Shown piece by piece: positions 8,551 through 16,976 of a DNA stretch of 64,000 nt (positions are counted from its first letter, which is position 1; each line of letters starts with the position of its first letter). The DNA lies in the NCBI RefSeq assembly GCF_030124375.1, contig NZ_JASKLS010000015.1:50483-114482 (forward strand). Reading direction: 5' to 3'. The translations under genes and the position numbers were made by a program. The notes under the pieces were generated by a model that worked only from the letters and a program-made list of their open reading frames with translations, did not search any database and was not told the origin of the DNA. Source of the DNA: Sinorhizobium sp. 6-70 (lineage in GTDB: Bacteria; Pseudomonadota; Alphaproteobacteria; Rhizobiales; Rhizobiaceae).

Positions 8551-9318
8551 ATGATACATTCATTGTTCAGCCTCGAAGGCAAACGGGCGCTGATCACCGG
8601 TTCGTCTCAAGGTATCGGTTTCGCTCTGGCGCGCGGCCTAGCCGAGCATGGCGCGTCGATTGTTCTCAATGGGCGTGATCGCGGCAAGCTTGAGGATGCA
8701 GCAAAGTCGCTCCGCAATATCGGCCACAACGTCGCCGTCAGCGATTTCGACGTCACTGACGTCGAAGCCGTGAGCCGTGGCGTCGATGCGATCGAGCAGG
8801 ATATCGGCGCCATCGACATTCTCGTCAACAATGCCGGCATGCAGTTCCGCACGCCGCTCGAGGACTTTCCCGCCGAGCGTTGGGAGCAATTGCTGAAGAC
8901 GAATGTGTCGAGCGTCTTCTATGTCGGCCAGGCGGTGGCCCGGCACATGATCGGACGAGGTGCCGGCAAGATCATCAATATCGCCTCGGTGCAAAGCGAG
9001 CTCGCTCGCCCGTCGATCGCCCCCTACACGGCGACCAAGGGTGCAGTCAGAAACCTCACGCGCGGCATGTGCACGGACTGGGCGAAGTACGGGTTGCAGG
9101 TGAACGCCATCGCGCCCGGCTACTTCAAAACGCCGTTGAATCAGGCGCTTGTCGACAGTGAGGAATTCTCGTCCTGGCTGGAGAAGCGCACGCCGGCAGC
9201 GCGCTGGGGTGAGGTCGAAGAACTGGTGGGCGCGGCGGTTTTCCTGGCGAGCAATGCCTCGTCATTTGTCAATGGACACACGCTCTATGTCGACGGCGGC
9301 ATCACCACAAGCCTTTGA
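8551..9318 (+). CDS. idnO: Gluconate 5-dehydrogenase-like SDR (IdnO type)
   Basis: 255 aa SDR. Cofactor motif TGSSQGIG (residues 16-23), LVNNAGMQFRTPLEDFP, catalytic PYTATKGAV, and a C-terminal FVNGHTLYVDGG. The MQFRTPLEDFP segment after NNAG is characteristic of gluconate 5-dehydrogenases, which interconvert 5-keto-D-gluconate and D-gluconate. ATG 8551 follows a GAAGGA site; the upstream TTG at 8536 has none. Neighbouring gluconokinase and an idonate-dehydrogenase-like gene support an idonate/gluconate route into 6-phosphogluconate. Confidence 0.82.
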   Translation: MIHSLFSLEGKRALITGSSQGIGFALARGLAEHGASIVLNGRDRGKLEDAAKSLRNIGHNVAVSDFDVTDVEAVSRGVDAIEQDIGAIDILVNNAGMQFRTPLEDFPAERWEQLLKTNVSSVFYVGQAVARHMIGRGAGKIINIASVQSELARPSIAPYTATKGAVRNLTRGMCTDWAKYGLQVNAIAPGYFKTPLNQALVDSEEFSSWLEKRTPAARWGEVEELVGAAVFLASNASSFVNGHTLYVDGGITTSL

Positions 9319-9958
9319 GGCCGGCGGCGGCTTCGGTCCGGTCGTTGTCATGGGCGTGTCGGGTTGCGGCAAATCGACCGTCGGTGAGCGGCTGGCAGCC
9401 CATCTCGGCACGCGGTTCATCGAGGGCGACAGCCTGCATTCGGCGGCGAACATCGACAAGATGGGAAGCGGCATCCCGCTCAATGATGACGACCGCTGGC
9501 CTTGGCTCGACGAGATCGGGGAGCGGTTGCAAGGCACCGAGGCCGCTGTCGTGTCGTGCTCGGCCCTCAAGCGGTCGTATCGCGAACGGCTGCGGGCGGT
9601 GGCCGCAAGGCCGATCACTTTCGTCTTCCTGCAGGGCGCCCGGGCGATGCTCGCAGCGCGCCTGGCAGAGCGTCAGGGCCATTACATGCCGGTGTCGCTC
9701 CTCGACAGTCAGCTTGCCACGCTCGAATTGCCTGTGGGTGAGGCGGACGTCGTTACCATCGAAATCGATCAGTCGCTGGAGCGCATCGTTGCGCTGGCGA
9801 TGAAAACCCTGGCGATCCGTGCGCATCGCGCCGCCACCGACGAAACGAAACCACGGGAGGAAATTGATGACGAAACCGGACATTCTGCTCATGGGCCCCT
9901 ATCCGGATTGGGATCTGGTGGACCTCGAGGCGCGTTACGGCGTCCACAAGATCTATGA
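9287..9958 (+). CDS. Gluconokinase (GntK/IdnK family), with an unusual C-terminal tail
   Basis: 223 aa from ATG 9287. Core gluconokinase sequence: P-loop GVSGCGKST (residues 23-31), FIEGDSLHS, DDDRWPWLDEIG, VVSCSALKRSYRERLR and MLDSQ-like SLLDSQLATLE. Phosphorylates D-gluconate to 6-phosphogluconate. The family normally ends at about 170-180 aa; here the frame stays open for another ~40 residues and runs 92 bp into the next gene, whose own ribosome site (GGGAGG, 9855-9860) lies inside it. The start overlaps the idnO stop by 32 bp and has no clear Shine-Dalgarno, so coupling to idnO is likely. Start is uncertain (ATG 9272 is an alternative). Confidence 0.8.
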   Translation: MSTAASPQAFEAGGGFGPVVVMGVSGCGKSTVGERLAAHLGTRFIEGDSLHSAANIDKMGSGIPLNDDDRWPWLDEIGERLQGTEAAVVSCSALKRSYRERLRAVAARPITFVFLQGARAMLAARLAERQGHYMPVSLLDSQLATLELPVGEADVVTIEIDQSLERIVALAMKTLAIRAHRAATDETKPREEIDDETGHSAHGPLSGLGSGGPRGALRRPQDL

Positions 9959-10814
9959 AGCCGAGGATAGGAATGCCTTCCTCGCAGCGCATGGCCCGCG
10001 CATTCGAGCGATCGCGACACGAGGGGAGCTCGGCGCATCGGCGGACTTGATCGGCAAGCTTCCCCATGTGGAGATCGTGTCGGTCTATGGCGTGGGTTAT
10101 GATGCCGTCGATCTCGCGACATGCCGTGAGCGCGGCATCCGCGTCACCAATACCCCCGATGTGCTGACGAATGACGTTGCCGATCTCGGTGTGGCGATGA
10201 TGCTCTGCCAATCGCGTGGGATGATCGGTGCCGAAAGCTGGGTCAAGGACGGAAGCTGGGCAGCGAAGGGCCTTTATCCGCTGAAGCGGCGCGTTTGGGG
10301 CCGCAGAGCCGGCGTGCTCGGTCTGGGTCGCATCGGCTTCGAGGTTGCCAAGCGTCTTCGTGGTTTCGACATGGACGTCGCCTATAGCGACGTCGCCGAA
10401 AAGCCCTACGCGGATGGCATGACCTTCATTGCCGACCCGGTCTCCCTCGCAGAGCATTCGGACTTCCTGTTTGTCACGCTGGCGGCCTCTTCCGCTACCC
10501 GGCACATCGTCTCGAAGGACGTGATCGAGGCGCTCGGGCCCGAGGGAATGCTGATCAATATCTCGCGCGCTTCCAACATCGACGAGGAAGCCTTGCTCGA
10601 TGCGTTGGAGATGGGTGTTCTGGGGGCGGCAGCACTCGATGTGTTCGAGGGGGAACCGAAGCTCGATCCCCGGTTCCTGAAGCTCGACAATGTTCTCCTG
10701 CAGCCCCATCATGCGTCCGGCACGGTCGAGACGCGCAAGGCGATGGGCCAACTCGTTCGCGACAACCTCGCCGCGCATTTTGCCGGCGCGGTCCTCCTGA
10801 CCCCCGTTATCTGA
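9867..10814 (+). CDS. D-isomer-specific 2-hydroxyacid dehydrogenase (glyoxylate/hydroxypyruvate reductase-like)
   Basis: 315 aa. NAD(P) fingerprint GVLGLGRIGFEVAKRL, the arginine in LINISRASNIDEEALL, the glutamate in DVFEGEPKL and the catalytic histidine in LLQPHHASGT. ATG 9867 has GGGAGG 7 bp upstream. Members of this branch reduce glyoxylate, hydroxypyruvate or 2-keto-gluconate. Flanked by gluconokinase and a medium-chain sugar dehydrogenase, so 2-ketogluconate reduction to gluconate is a plausible role (inference from context, not from sequence alone). Confidence 0.85.
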   Translation: MTKPDILLMGPYPDWDLVDLEARYGVHKIYEAEDRNAFLAAHGPRIRAIATRGELGASADLIGKLPHVEIVSVYGVGYDAVDLATCRERGIRVTNTPDVLTNDVADLGVAMMLCQSRGMIGAESWVKDGSWAAKGLYPLKRRVWGRRAGVLGLGRIGFEVAKRLRGFDMDVAYSDVAEKPYADGMTFIADPVSLAEHSDFLFVTLAASSATRHIVSKDVIEALGPEGMLINISRASNIDEEALLDALEMGVLGAAALDVFEGEPKLDPRFLKLDNVLLQPHHASGTVETRKAMGQLVRDNLAAHFAGAVLLTPVI

Positions 10815-10824
10815 GGTAAGCCCG

Positions 10825-11856
10825 ATGAAAGTCGTCGTCATTCACGCCGCCAAGGACTTGCGGGTCGAGGAGCGGGACGCAGAGGTTCTCGGACCTGGCC
10901 AGATTGAAGTTCAGGTCGAAGCGGGCGGCATCTGCGGTTCCGACCTGCACTATTACAATCACGGCGGCTTCGGCACCGTACGCCTGCGCGAGCCGATGAT
11001 CCTCGGGCACGAGGTCGCCGGAACGATCAAGGCGCTGGGCGAGGGCGTCGCCAGGTTTGCCGTGGGGGACCGGGTCGCCGTGTCGCCGAGCCGGCCCTGC
11101 GGAAGATGCGAATACTGCCAGCGCGGCCAACAGAACCATTGCATGAACATGCGCTTCTACGGCAGCGCCATGCCGATGCCGCATATCCAGGGCGCTTTCA
11201 GGCAGCGTCTGGTCGCGGAGGAGTGGCAGTGCCACAAGGTCGCTGACGGCGTCTCGATCAACGGAGCCGCACTCGCCGAGCCGTTTGCCGTCACCTTGCA
11301 TGCGGTGGCCCGTGCGGGCTCGCTGATCGGAAAACGCGTTCTTGTCACCGGTTGCGGCCCGATCGGAGCCTTGGCGATCATCGCGGCTCGCGTTCACGGC
11401 GCACGAGAGATCGTCGCCACCGACGTGATGGATGGCGTGCTCGAAAAGGCGCGATCGATCGGCGCGGACCGGGTGATCAACGTCGCTAATGACGCCGATC
11501 ACCTCGCAGCTTACGCCGCCAACAAGGGCTATTTCGACGTCCAGTTCGAGGCGTCGGGCAACCAAATGGCGGTCAGGTCCGGGCTCGAGACGCTGAGGCC
11601 GCGTGGCGTTCTCGTACAACTGGGGCTCGGCGGGGATGTTTCGATCCCGCAAAACCTGGTGGTCGCCAAGGAGATCGAAATGAAGGGCACCTTCCGCTTC
11701 CACGAGGAGTTCGGATTGGCCGTCGATCTGATCAATTCGCGCCGCGTCGACTTGAAGCCACTACTTTCTTCGGTGTTTGCGATCGATGACGCCGTGAAAG
11801 CGTTTGAGGCGGCTGGCGACCGGAGCCGCTCGATGAAGGTTCAACTCGCCTTCTGA
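10825..11856 (+). CDS. idnD: Zinc-dependent medium-chain dehydrogenase, L-idonate 5-dehydrogenase-like
   Basis: 343 aa MDR enzyme. Catalytic zinc ligands Cys37 (GGICGSD), His62-Glu63 (GHEVAG); structural zinc cysteines at 92, 95, 98 and 106 (CGRCEYCQRGQQNHC); Rossmann motif VTGCGPIGALAI. The DLHYYNHGGFG segment is typical of L-idonate 5-dehydrogenase. It would oxidise L-idonate to 5-ketogluconate, then reduced by the idnO-like SDR and phosphorylated by gluconokinase, all encoded directly upstream. A 7-bp hairpin lies 31 bp after the stop. Confidence 0.84.
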   Translation: MKVVVIHAAKDLRVEERDAEVLGPGQIEVQVEAGGICGSDLHYYNHGGFGTVRLREPMILGHEVAGTIKALGEGVARFAVGDRVAVSPSRPCGRCEYCQRGQQNHCMNMRFYGSAMPMPHIQGAFRQRLVAEEWQCHKVADGVSINGAALAEPFAVTLHAVARAGSLIGKRVLVTGCGPIGALAIIAARVHGAREIVATDVMDGVLEKARSIGADRVINVANDADHLAAYAANKGYFDVQFEASGNQMAVRSGLETLRPRGVLVQLGLGGDVSIPQNLVVAKEIEMKGTFRFHEEFGLAVDLINSRRVDLKPLLSSVFAIDDAVKAFEAAGDRSRSMKVQLAF

Positions 11857-11886
11857 GCGACTGGCAAGCAAGTGAAACGGAGCGGA

Positions 11887-11904
11887 GCCGGCCTCAGGGC
11901 CGGC
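11887..11904 (+). terminator. Hairpin downstream of idnD, possible terminator
   Basis: GCCGGCC-tcag-GGCCGGC, a perfect 7-bp stem with a 4-nt loop, 31 bp after the idnD stop. No U-rich tract follows, so intrinsic termination is uncertain. Confidence 0.4.
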
Positions 11905-11998
11905 GGCCAGACATCAGATTTGCCGGGCAGGATTGGAGGCGATCGACTTCGTTTCGCGAAGACCCAGCCCGGACGCGCTATGCAGTTCGCGTCCAGGG

Positions 11999-12440
11999 TT
12001 AACCTCGTGACACTGACTGAGGCATGGTCGCATCGTCAGAGCTTGCGTGCTTCCTGAGCTCGCTCATGAGATCTCGCACAATCTTCGAGGGCTGTCGGTT
12101 CGGGGGTAGAAGGAGAAGCGTGCGGAAATAGACAGCCCGTTCAAAGGGCCGGATTACGATGTTTTTGCCGAGAAAAGGTTCCGCGGTGATCGGGTTCACT
12201 ACGCCGCAACCGAGCCCCGCATTCACCATTGCGCATATCGTGGTCGAATAGGGCGTCTCCAGCACGATCTTGGGCTTCACCGCCTCGGTCTCGAAGATCG
12301 CGTCAATTTGCCTCCGAGTCGTGTCCTCTGGGGCCAATGCTATGAAGGCTTCTCCGTGCAAGTCCTGGGGGAGATATGACTGTCCTCTCCGTCAGGCGGT
12401 GATTGGCTGGCCGGCTCAGAAATTGGTCTATGGCCAACCT
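11999..12440 (-). pseudogene. Remnant of a LysR-family regulator (effector domain only)
   Basis: On the minus strand an open stretch encodes about 120 residues of a LysR effector domain (QDLHGEAFIALAPEDTTR, then MVNAGLGCGVVNPITAEPFL). No HTH is present. An in-frame TGA lies at 12392-12394, and the homology continues upstream only in a different frame (NHRLTERTVISP, about 12368-12407), so there is at least one frameshift. Beyond ~12440 nothing recognisable remains. The stretch 12441-12598 holds no gene that I can support. Most likely a truncated, frameshifted gene. Confidence 0.75.
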
Positions 12441-12598
12441 GCTGGAATCCGGTGGCTGCGTGCGTGGTCATTGACCCGAGACTCACGTGCGGCGGAACGG
12501 TAGCTGCGATGGGTCAAGTTGTATGCATTTTCTGCACGGCCATTTAAATCGTCTCATCTACCGTCTGCGCATGAGTTTCGGAACCGGGAGTTCTAGCC

Positions 12599-12904
12599 AT
12601 GAAAGCGCAAACAAGAATTTCGGTCGGGCTAATCGACAGCCGCAACGGCATGGTGCGGGGCGTTTTTGCACTGCTCCTTGCAGCAGCGGTGTCGGGATGT
12701 TCTGCCACCGCGGATCAGAGTATCCGCACCTCGTCGCTGACGAAACAGCTCGGCTACCCGGCGTTAAGCAGCAAGCCCGTCGCGGCCAAGCAGGTCGTCG
12801 TTCAACGGGCGGCCAAGCTCGAACGGGCCGCCTATCTCGGGCGCGCGCCATATATTTGCACGCCGAGCGGTTTTGGCAGCACCTCGCGCTGCTTCCTTCG
12901 ATAA
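12599..12904 (+). CDS. Small predicted lipoprotein with a conserved C-terminal Cys motif
   Basis: 101 aa. After a hydrophobic segment (GVFALLLAAAVSGC) comes a lipobox-like VSGC, so the mature protein would be a ~67-residue lipoprotein. It ends with ICTPSGFGSTSRCFLR, a two-cysteine tail that I have seen repeatedly in short rhizobial proteins of unknown function. Start ATG 12599 has GGGAG 11 bp upstream. Convergent with apsH2. Function unknown; the two terminal cysteines could form a disulphide in the periplasm. Confidence 0.68.
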   Translation: MKAQTRISVGLIDSRNGMVRGVFALLLAAAVSGCSATADQSIRTSSLTKQLGYPALSSKPVAAKQVVVQRAAKLERAAYLGRAPYICTPSGFGSTSRCFLR

Positions 12905-13001
12905 TGGCGGAGTTGCGCGCCGATTGGCGACGGGCTCATCTGCGGAGCCTTCTTGATGCGCTGACGCCAACAGGCTGCGCAACCCCTTCACCCGGTCAAG
13001 A

Positions 13002-13517
13002 TCAGTCGACCTTGCCGAGCTTGGCTTCGATGCGGTTCAGCCGCGCGGTCACATAATTGCCGTGGCGAAGTTTGGCGAATTCGTCATCAGGCTTTGCCGG
13101 CGTGTTCCTGAAGACATACCATTCGCCATTCGGTTCGCGTTTCTGAAGAATGCGGCTACCTTGCTTGCGATGGCTGAAGCATGTCGTTGCGGGTGCGGAG
13201 CCGTCCTTGGCATGCCAGTCGGCCTTGAAGCAGAGTTTTCCCGGCCCAGTGATGAACCAGCGGCCGACACCGTATGAGGGCGTGCCGTTCTCGCGTGACC
13301 AGGCCGTAAACCGGCGCTGCCGCACCGAGAAATAACCCGCGCCCGCTTTCCATATCCACGATTTCTGACCGTAGAGCTTGTAGAGCTCCTCGTGCGTGAG
13401 TGGCGTTGCATTTTGAGCGTTCACGCGTCCAGCAGCGGCCTCGGCAACCGATCCCGCCGCCCCCATGGCCGCAGCGATTGCGACCACCAAAGATATTGTG
13501 CGTAGTGCTGGCTTCAT
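13002..13517 (-). CDS. apsH2: DUF995 protein, ApsH2-like, last gene of the polysaccharide operon
   Basis: 171 aa secreted protein of the DUF995 family. Signal peptide (ISLVVAIAAAMGAAGSVAEA) followed by the domain: LTHEELYKLYGQKSWIWKAG, GVGRWFITGPGKLCFKADWH and TTCFSHRKQGSRILQKRE, with paired cysteines. Start at 13517 has GGAGA upstream. It is a paralogue of the protein at 14493-15107; both share the ELYxLY...W.W..G and LCxK..WH blocks. In Sinorhizobium meliloti the homologous operon makes an arabinose-containing polysaccharide. The exact role of the DUF995 proteins there is unknown to me. Confidence 0.82.
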   Translation of the reverse strand: MKPALRTISLVVAIAAAMGAAGSVAEAAAGRVNAQNATPLTHEELYKLYGQKSWIWKAGAGYFSVRQRRFTAWSRENGTPSYGVGRWFITGPGKLCFKADWHAKDGSAPATTCFSHRKQGSRILQKREPNGEWYVFRNTPAKPDDEFAKLRHGNYVTARLNRIEAKLGKVD

Positions 13518-13542
13518 CTCATGTCTCCTGTCGGCCTGCTGG

Positions 13543-14496
13543 CTAGTTGGTGGCTTCCCGGACCACCCGCCAATCGGGCCGTCCATACCCCCCGGGCCAC
13601 GGGTAGATTTCGCGGTCGTTGAAATAGACGACTGCCGTCAGCTCCGGGAATTCGGCATGGCGCGTGGCCACGTTTGTTGCCCAGCTGGCCACATAGGATG
13701 CGTCGCCTTCGTAACCGAGTTCGGCGACCATGATTGGCTTGCCGTAGCTCTTCACCCGCTCATATCCGGGTGCCAGACGTTCAGAAAACGACTGGTCGCG
13801 GCCAGTCATGGCTCGATCGTATTGTTGATAGCCGAACACCGACAGCCCGACGATGTCGACGACGTCGTCCCCGGGATAAAAGGCGTCCAGCCCCTGATTC
13901 CCTTTGGGCGACCACATGAATTTCGCGTTTTTCAGATGCGCTCGGCACACGTCCACCATGCGTCGGAAGGCCGCTTTGAATTCCGCACCCTGCCAGTGAG
14001 ACCAGGAGAATTGGTTATCCGTTTCGTCCATTTCCTGGCCCCACCTTACGATGATCGGGCTTTTCAGCGTGGCAGCCGTCGAACAGACAGCGGCCATGTT
14101 GTCGTCGCGCTTTCCACTCAGGATGCTGCGCAGCAATTCCTGATCCGAAACGCGCCAGTCAGGTGACCAGGACCACGGTTCGATCGTGATCATCAGTGTG
14201 CGTCCGCGCGCCTGTGCATAATTGTCCGCAAGCGTCAGGGTCGACAGATCGACATCCTCCCAAGGCAGGAAGAGATGTTCGATCTTGGATTGCGACGGCT
14301 CCCCAAAGTCGCCGTGCGGATCATAGGCGCCGAAATCTATCGAGTCTTGATTCAACACCGGACGCTTGTCCGATGGTGTTGCCGTAGTGATGGAGTTCGC
14401 GTCTGGAATTCCGCGGGGCATGCTGGCTGCGAGGACGGTACCCGACAGCAACAAGCCAAAAAATGTGAAGGCAAACGCCTTTGATCTCTTGTTCAT
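13543..14496 (-). CDS. apsE: Secreted glycoside hydrolase (GH26-like), ApsE-like
   Basis: 317 aa with an N-terminal signal peptide (MNKRSKAFAFTFFGLLLSGT) and a TIM-barrel hydrolase domain. Likely catalytic glutamates are in VRWGQEMDET (acid/base, GH26-like) and MVAELGYEGD (nucleophile); the ITIEPWSWSP motif is also typical of GH26-like beta-mannanase/lichenase relatives. Starts in an ATGA overlap with the DUF995 gene upstream and ends 25 bp before apsH2. In the APS operon such an enzyme could trim or release the polysaccharide in the periplasm (inference). Confidence 0.82.
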   Translation of the reverse strand: MNKRSKAFAFTFFGLLLSGTVLAASMPRGIPDANSITTATPSDKRPVLNQDSIDFGAYDPHGDFGEPSQSKIEHLFLPWEDVDLSTLTLADNYAQARGRTLMITIEPWSWSPDWRVSDQELLRSILSGKRDDNMAAVCSTAATLKSPIIVRWGQEMDETDNQFSWSHWQGAEFKAAFRRMVDVCRAHLKNAKFMWSPKGNQGLDAFYPGDDVVDIVGLSVFGYQQYDRAMTGRDQSFSERLAPGYERVKSYGKPIMVAELGYEGDASYVASWATNVATRHAEFPELTAVVYFNDREIYPWPGGYGRPDWRVVREATN

Positions 14497-15107
14497 TGCA
14501 CACCTCCAACTTCGTTCGCCTCGGTTTGCGGGCGCACGCTATTCGTTTTTGCTTCTGCGTGGGCGTTGAGGACCGCCCGGATGATAGGGAGCTTCGCTTC
14601 GACCAGATCCTCAACGATCAGACGATTGAACGCGTCGTCGGCCGCCGGCCTCGCATGTCTGAAGACGTACCAGTCGCCGGCAGGCTCCCGTTTCTGATAG
14701 ATGGTGCCGTCGAGGATCCGGTGGGTGAAGCAGGTCTTGTCGCGGGCCGCAGCGCTCTGGCTGTGCCATACGCCCTTAAGGCAGAGTTGACCGCCATCAG
14801 TCACGCTCCAGCGGCCTTCCGCCCAAGTCGCTCCCGCCTCAGACTGCGCCCAGGCTCGGAAAACGCGGCCTTCGCCCTGCATTCGGCCGGCGCCGTTCTC
14901 CCATTTCCACGTCTTGTCGCGGAACATCATGTAAAGTTCCACGCCGGTCATGACGCGTGCCTTTTCGGGAACGACGACCTCCGCCGACACCGGCGATTGG
15001 CTGAGGAGAAAGGCCATTGGCACGACGCCAAGAGCGAGGCGCCTGATGAACGCTGCATAACGGGGGCGCCAACCTTGTTTCTGATCAATTCCGAGATTTC
15101 CTGTCAT
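14493..15107 (-). CDS. apsH1: DUF995 protein, ApsH1-like
   Basis: 204 aa; N-terminal hydrophobic segment (LALGVVPMAFLLSQSPVSA) as signal or anchor, then a DUF995 domain: MTGVELYMMFRDKTWKWENG, EGRWSVTDGGQLCLKGVWH, DKTCFTHRI and IYQKREPAGDWYVF. GAGGG precedes the ATG at 15107, 9 bp after the glycosyltransferase stop, and the gene overlaps the next by ATGA, so it is co-translated within the operon. Two DUF995 proteins bracket the hydrolase gene; they may act together. Confidence 0.82.
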   Translation of the reverse strand: MTGNLGIDQKQGWRPRYAAFIRRLALGVVPMAFLLSQSPVSAEVVVPEKARVMTGVELYMMFRDKTWKWENGAGRMQGEGRVFRAWAQSEAGATWAEGRWSVTDGGQLCLKGVWHSQSAAARDKTCFTHRILDGTIYQKREPAGDWYVFRHARPAADDAFNRLIVEDLVEAKLPIIRAVLNAHAEAKTNSVRPQTEANEVGGVQ

Positions 15108-15116
15108 GGCCTACCC

Positions 15117-16976
15117 TCAGTGTGCTCCACCGTTTCCCTGTTCCGCCGTGACGGAAATCCAGCGCGGCCGGAAGACGACCTTTCGCAAGTTGCTGCCGTC
15201 CTGCCCGGCACCCGCTACCGCATAACGTTCCTCGAAGAGGCGGAGATGCCCGGCACCCCATGCGAGCGCCTCAAGCCCGTCTTTCCCGTGTTCGGCCGTC
15301 GCGATCCCGGGCAATGCGACGAGTGCCGAAAGACCTGCCGCCATCGCCGGGCGGTGAAAACGGGAGGTGGTGGTGACCGCGTTCTCCTTCGAATGCCGCG
15401 CGACGATGACCAGCAGAAGCAGGCAGTACATCGCGGCATTCAGGATCGCGAAGAGGTAGAAGCCCTTGGCGTTCGCAGCATCGTCGACCAGGAGGACCGG
15501 CAGCACGGCTGCAATGGCCAGAACGACGTAAGGCGCGAGAACACGGAACGGGAGCGGATCGACCTCGGATGCACCTTTCGGAGTGACACGAAAATCCACG
15601 AAGGATCCGGTGAGCCAGTCGCGTAGCGCCGCCAGGGTACCGGCGAGCGCCCAAGGCCACCGCGCAAAGAGGAAGAGCGTGCATTCCCAGCTCAGGATCT
15701 TCGCGTCATACGGCCGGAACGAGCTGCTGGCCCGCCAGCGATAGGCCAAAAGCACGAGGATGGTCGAAAGCGGCGCGAAATGCGCGAGAAAATCAGGATA
15801 GGTCACCGCGACAAAGGTCTCGCCGCGCGCCAGCGCTATCATCGGCATCGCGAACATCAGCGCCATGAAGCACGCGAACAGAGGGTACCAGAGCTGCGAG
15901 AAAAGGAACTGGAACTTCAGCCGTAGCGGCAATTTGCCAACCAAGCGTGGCGAATACTGCAGCAGGAGCATGACGAGGCTGCGCGACCACTGGAATTCCT
16001 GAGTCACGAGGTCCCCGAAAGTGCGCGGCCCGTCACCATGCGCGATCGCTTCGAGCGCGTGGACGCCGCGCCAGCCGGCGGCGTTCATCATCAACGTCGT
16101 CGAATGATCTTCGGCCAGTTCGGGCCCGAGTCCGCCGATCTCCTCCAGCGCCGCCGTGCGGACCGCATAGTGCGATCCTATGCACAGCGGCGCCAGCCCC
16201 CCATTATAGCCAGCCTGAAGCGAGCCGTGCATGCTCGCCTCGGCATAAAGCCTTCCGCGCGCCGCCCAGCTTTCGGATGCGTTCCGGTCACAGATGCTTG
16301 GTGCGGAGACGTAACCAACCCTCGGATCCGCAAAAGGGCGGAGCATCTCAAAAAGATAACCAGGCTCAGGAACATGATCTGCGTCGAGCTGGGCCACGAA
16401 ATCATAGCGATCATAGCCGTAATGATCGTAGAAGAAGGCGAGGTTGCCCTCCTTGCAACGCGTGCGTCGCGGCCACGAAGTCCGATGATAGTCGGCCCGT
16501 CCCTTGCGGGTCGAGACGAGGACGCCATGCCTGCGGCACCATTCGAGCGTCGCCTCGGAGGGATCTTCGTCCGCGAGCCAGGTGTCGTGCGGGACATCCT
16601 GCGCGAGCATCGCCTTCAGCGTTTCCGACACGATCGAAAAGGGTTCCGATGGTGCCTTGGTCACGACCATCGCGACGCGACTGCCGGCCGGCAACCGCAG
16701 AGGTCCATTTGGTTTTGCCGCGCGATAGAAGACCGCGACGAAATAGGCAGGCAGGAGAGTGACCCAAGCCAGGACCGCGGTCACCGTAATACTGCCCAAA
16801 GTGTCCATGTGGTGGCGCGGCTCTAGCCACCAGGCCCAGAAATGAACGAGAGCGGCCAGCCACAGGCCGGCGCCGAGGAGATATTCCGCCCGGCGATAGC
16901 CGGTGAGCACAGGAACGAGCAAGGGCTCATCGCTCTGCGAAGTGCTCGTTCCGTCGTCGGCAGAAAGGCGAGTCAT
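15117..16976 (-). CDS. apsS: Processive family-2 glycosyltransferase (cellulose-synthase-like), ApsS
   Basis: 619 aa inner-membrane polysaccharide polymerase. Two N-terminal membrane spans (about 30-80), a GT2 catalytic domain (~95-350) with the aspartates LADEDPS, the DxD QLDADHVPEPG and the base AEDHSTT, then a QEFQWSRSL motif in the position of the usual QxxRW, and several C-terminal spans (~360-520). The terminal Arg-Trp of QxxRW is replaced by Gln-Trp-Ser-Arg, so acceptor binding may differ from cellulose synthase. ATG 16976 overlaps the uxe stop. Donor is presumably UDP-arabinose made by the two upstream gene products (inference from operon). Confidence 0.87.
   Translation of the reverse strand: MTRLSADDGTSTSQSDEPLLVPVLTGYRRAEYLLGAGLWLAALVHFWAWWLEPRHHMDTLGSITVTAVLAWVTLLPAYFVAVFYRAAKPNGPLRLPAGSRVAMVVTKAPSEPFSIVSETLKAMLAQDVPHDTWLADEDPSEATLEWCRRHGVLVSTRKGRADYHRTSWPRRTRCKEGNLAFFYDHYGYDRYDFVAQLDADHVPEPGYLFEMLRPFADPRVGYVSAPSICDRNASESWAARGRLYAEASMHGSLQAGYNGGLAPLCIGSHYAVRTAALEEIGGLGPELAEDHSTTLMMNAAGWRGVHALEAIAHGDGPRTFGDLVTQEFQWSRSLVMLLLQYSPRLVGKLPLRLKFQFLFSQLWYPLFACFMALMFAMPMIALARGETFVAVTYPDFLAHFAPLSTILVLLAYRWRASSSFRPYDAKILSWECTLFLFARWPWALAGTLAALRDWLTGSFVDFRVTPKGASEVDPLPFRVLAPYVVLAIAAVLPVLLVDDAANAKGFYLFAILNAAMYCLLLLVIVARHSKENAVTTTSRFHRPAMAAGLSALVALPGIATAEHGKDGLEALAWGAGHLRLFEERYAVAGAGQDGSNLRKVVFRPRWISVTAEQGNGGAH

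Noticed and set aside
12494..12520. GGAAC followed by TT upstream of the small lipoprotein gene as an RpoE2 promoter
   Set aside because: Spacing is 20 nt, one more than the accepted 18-19, and it is far from the start codon.
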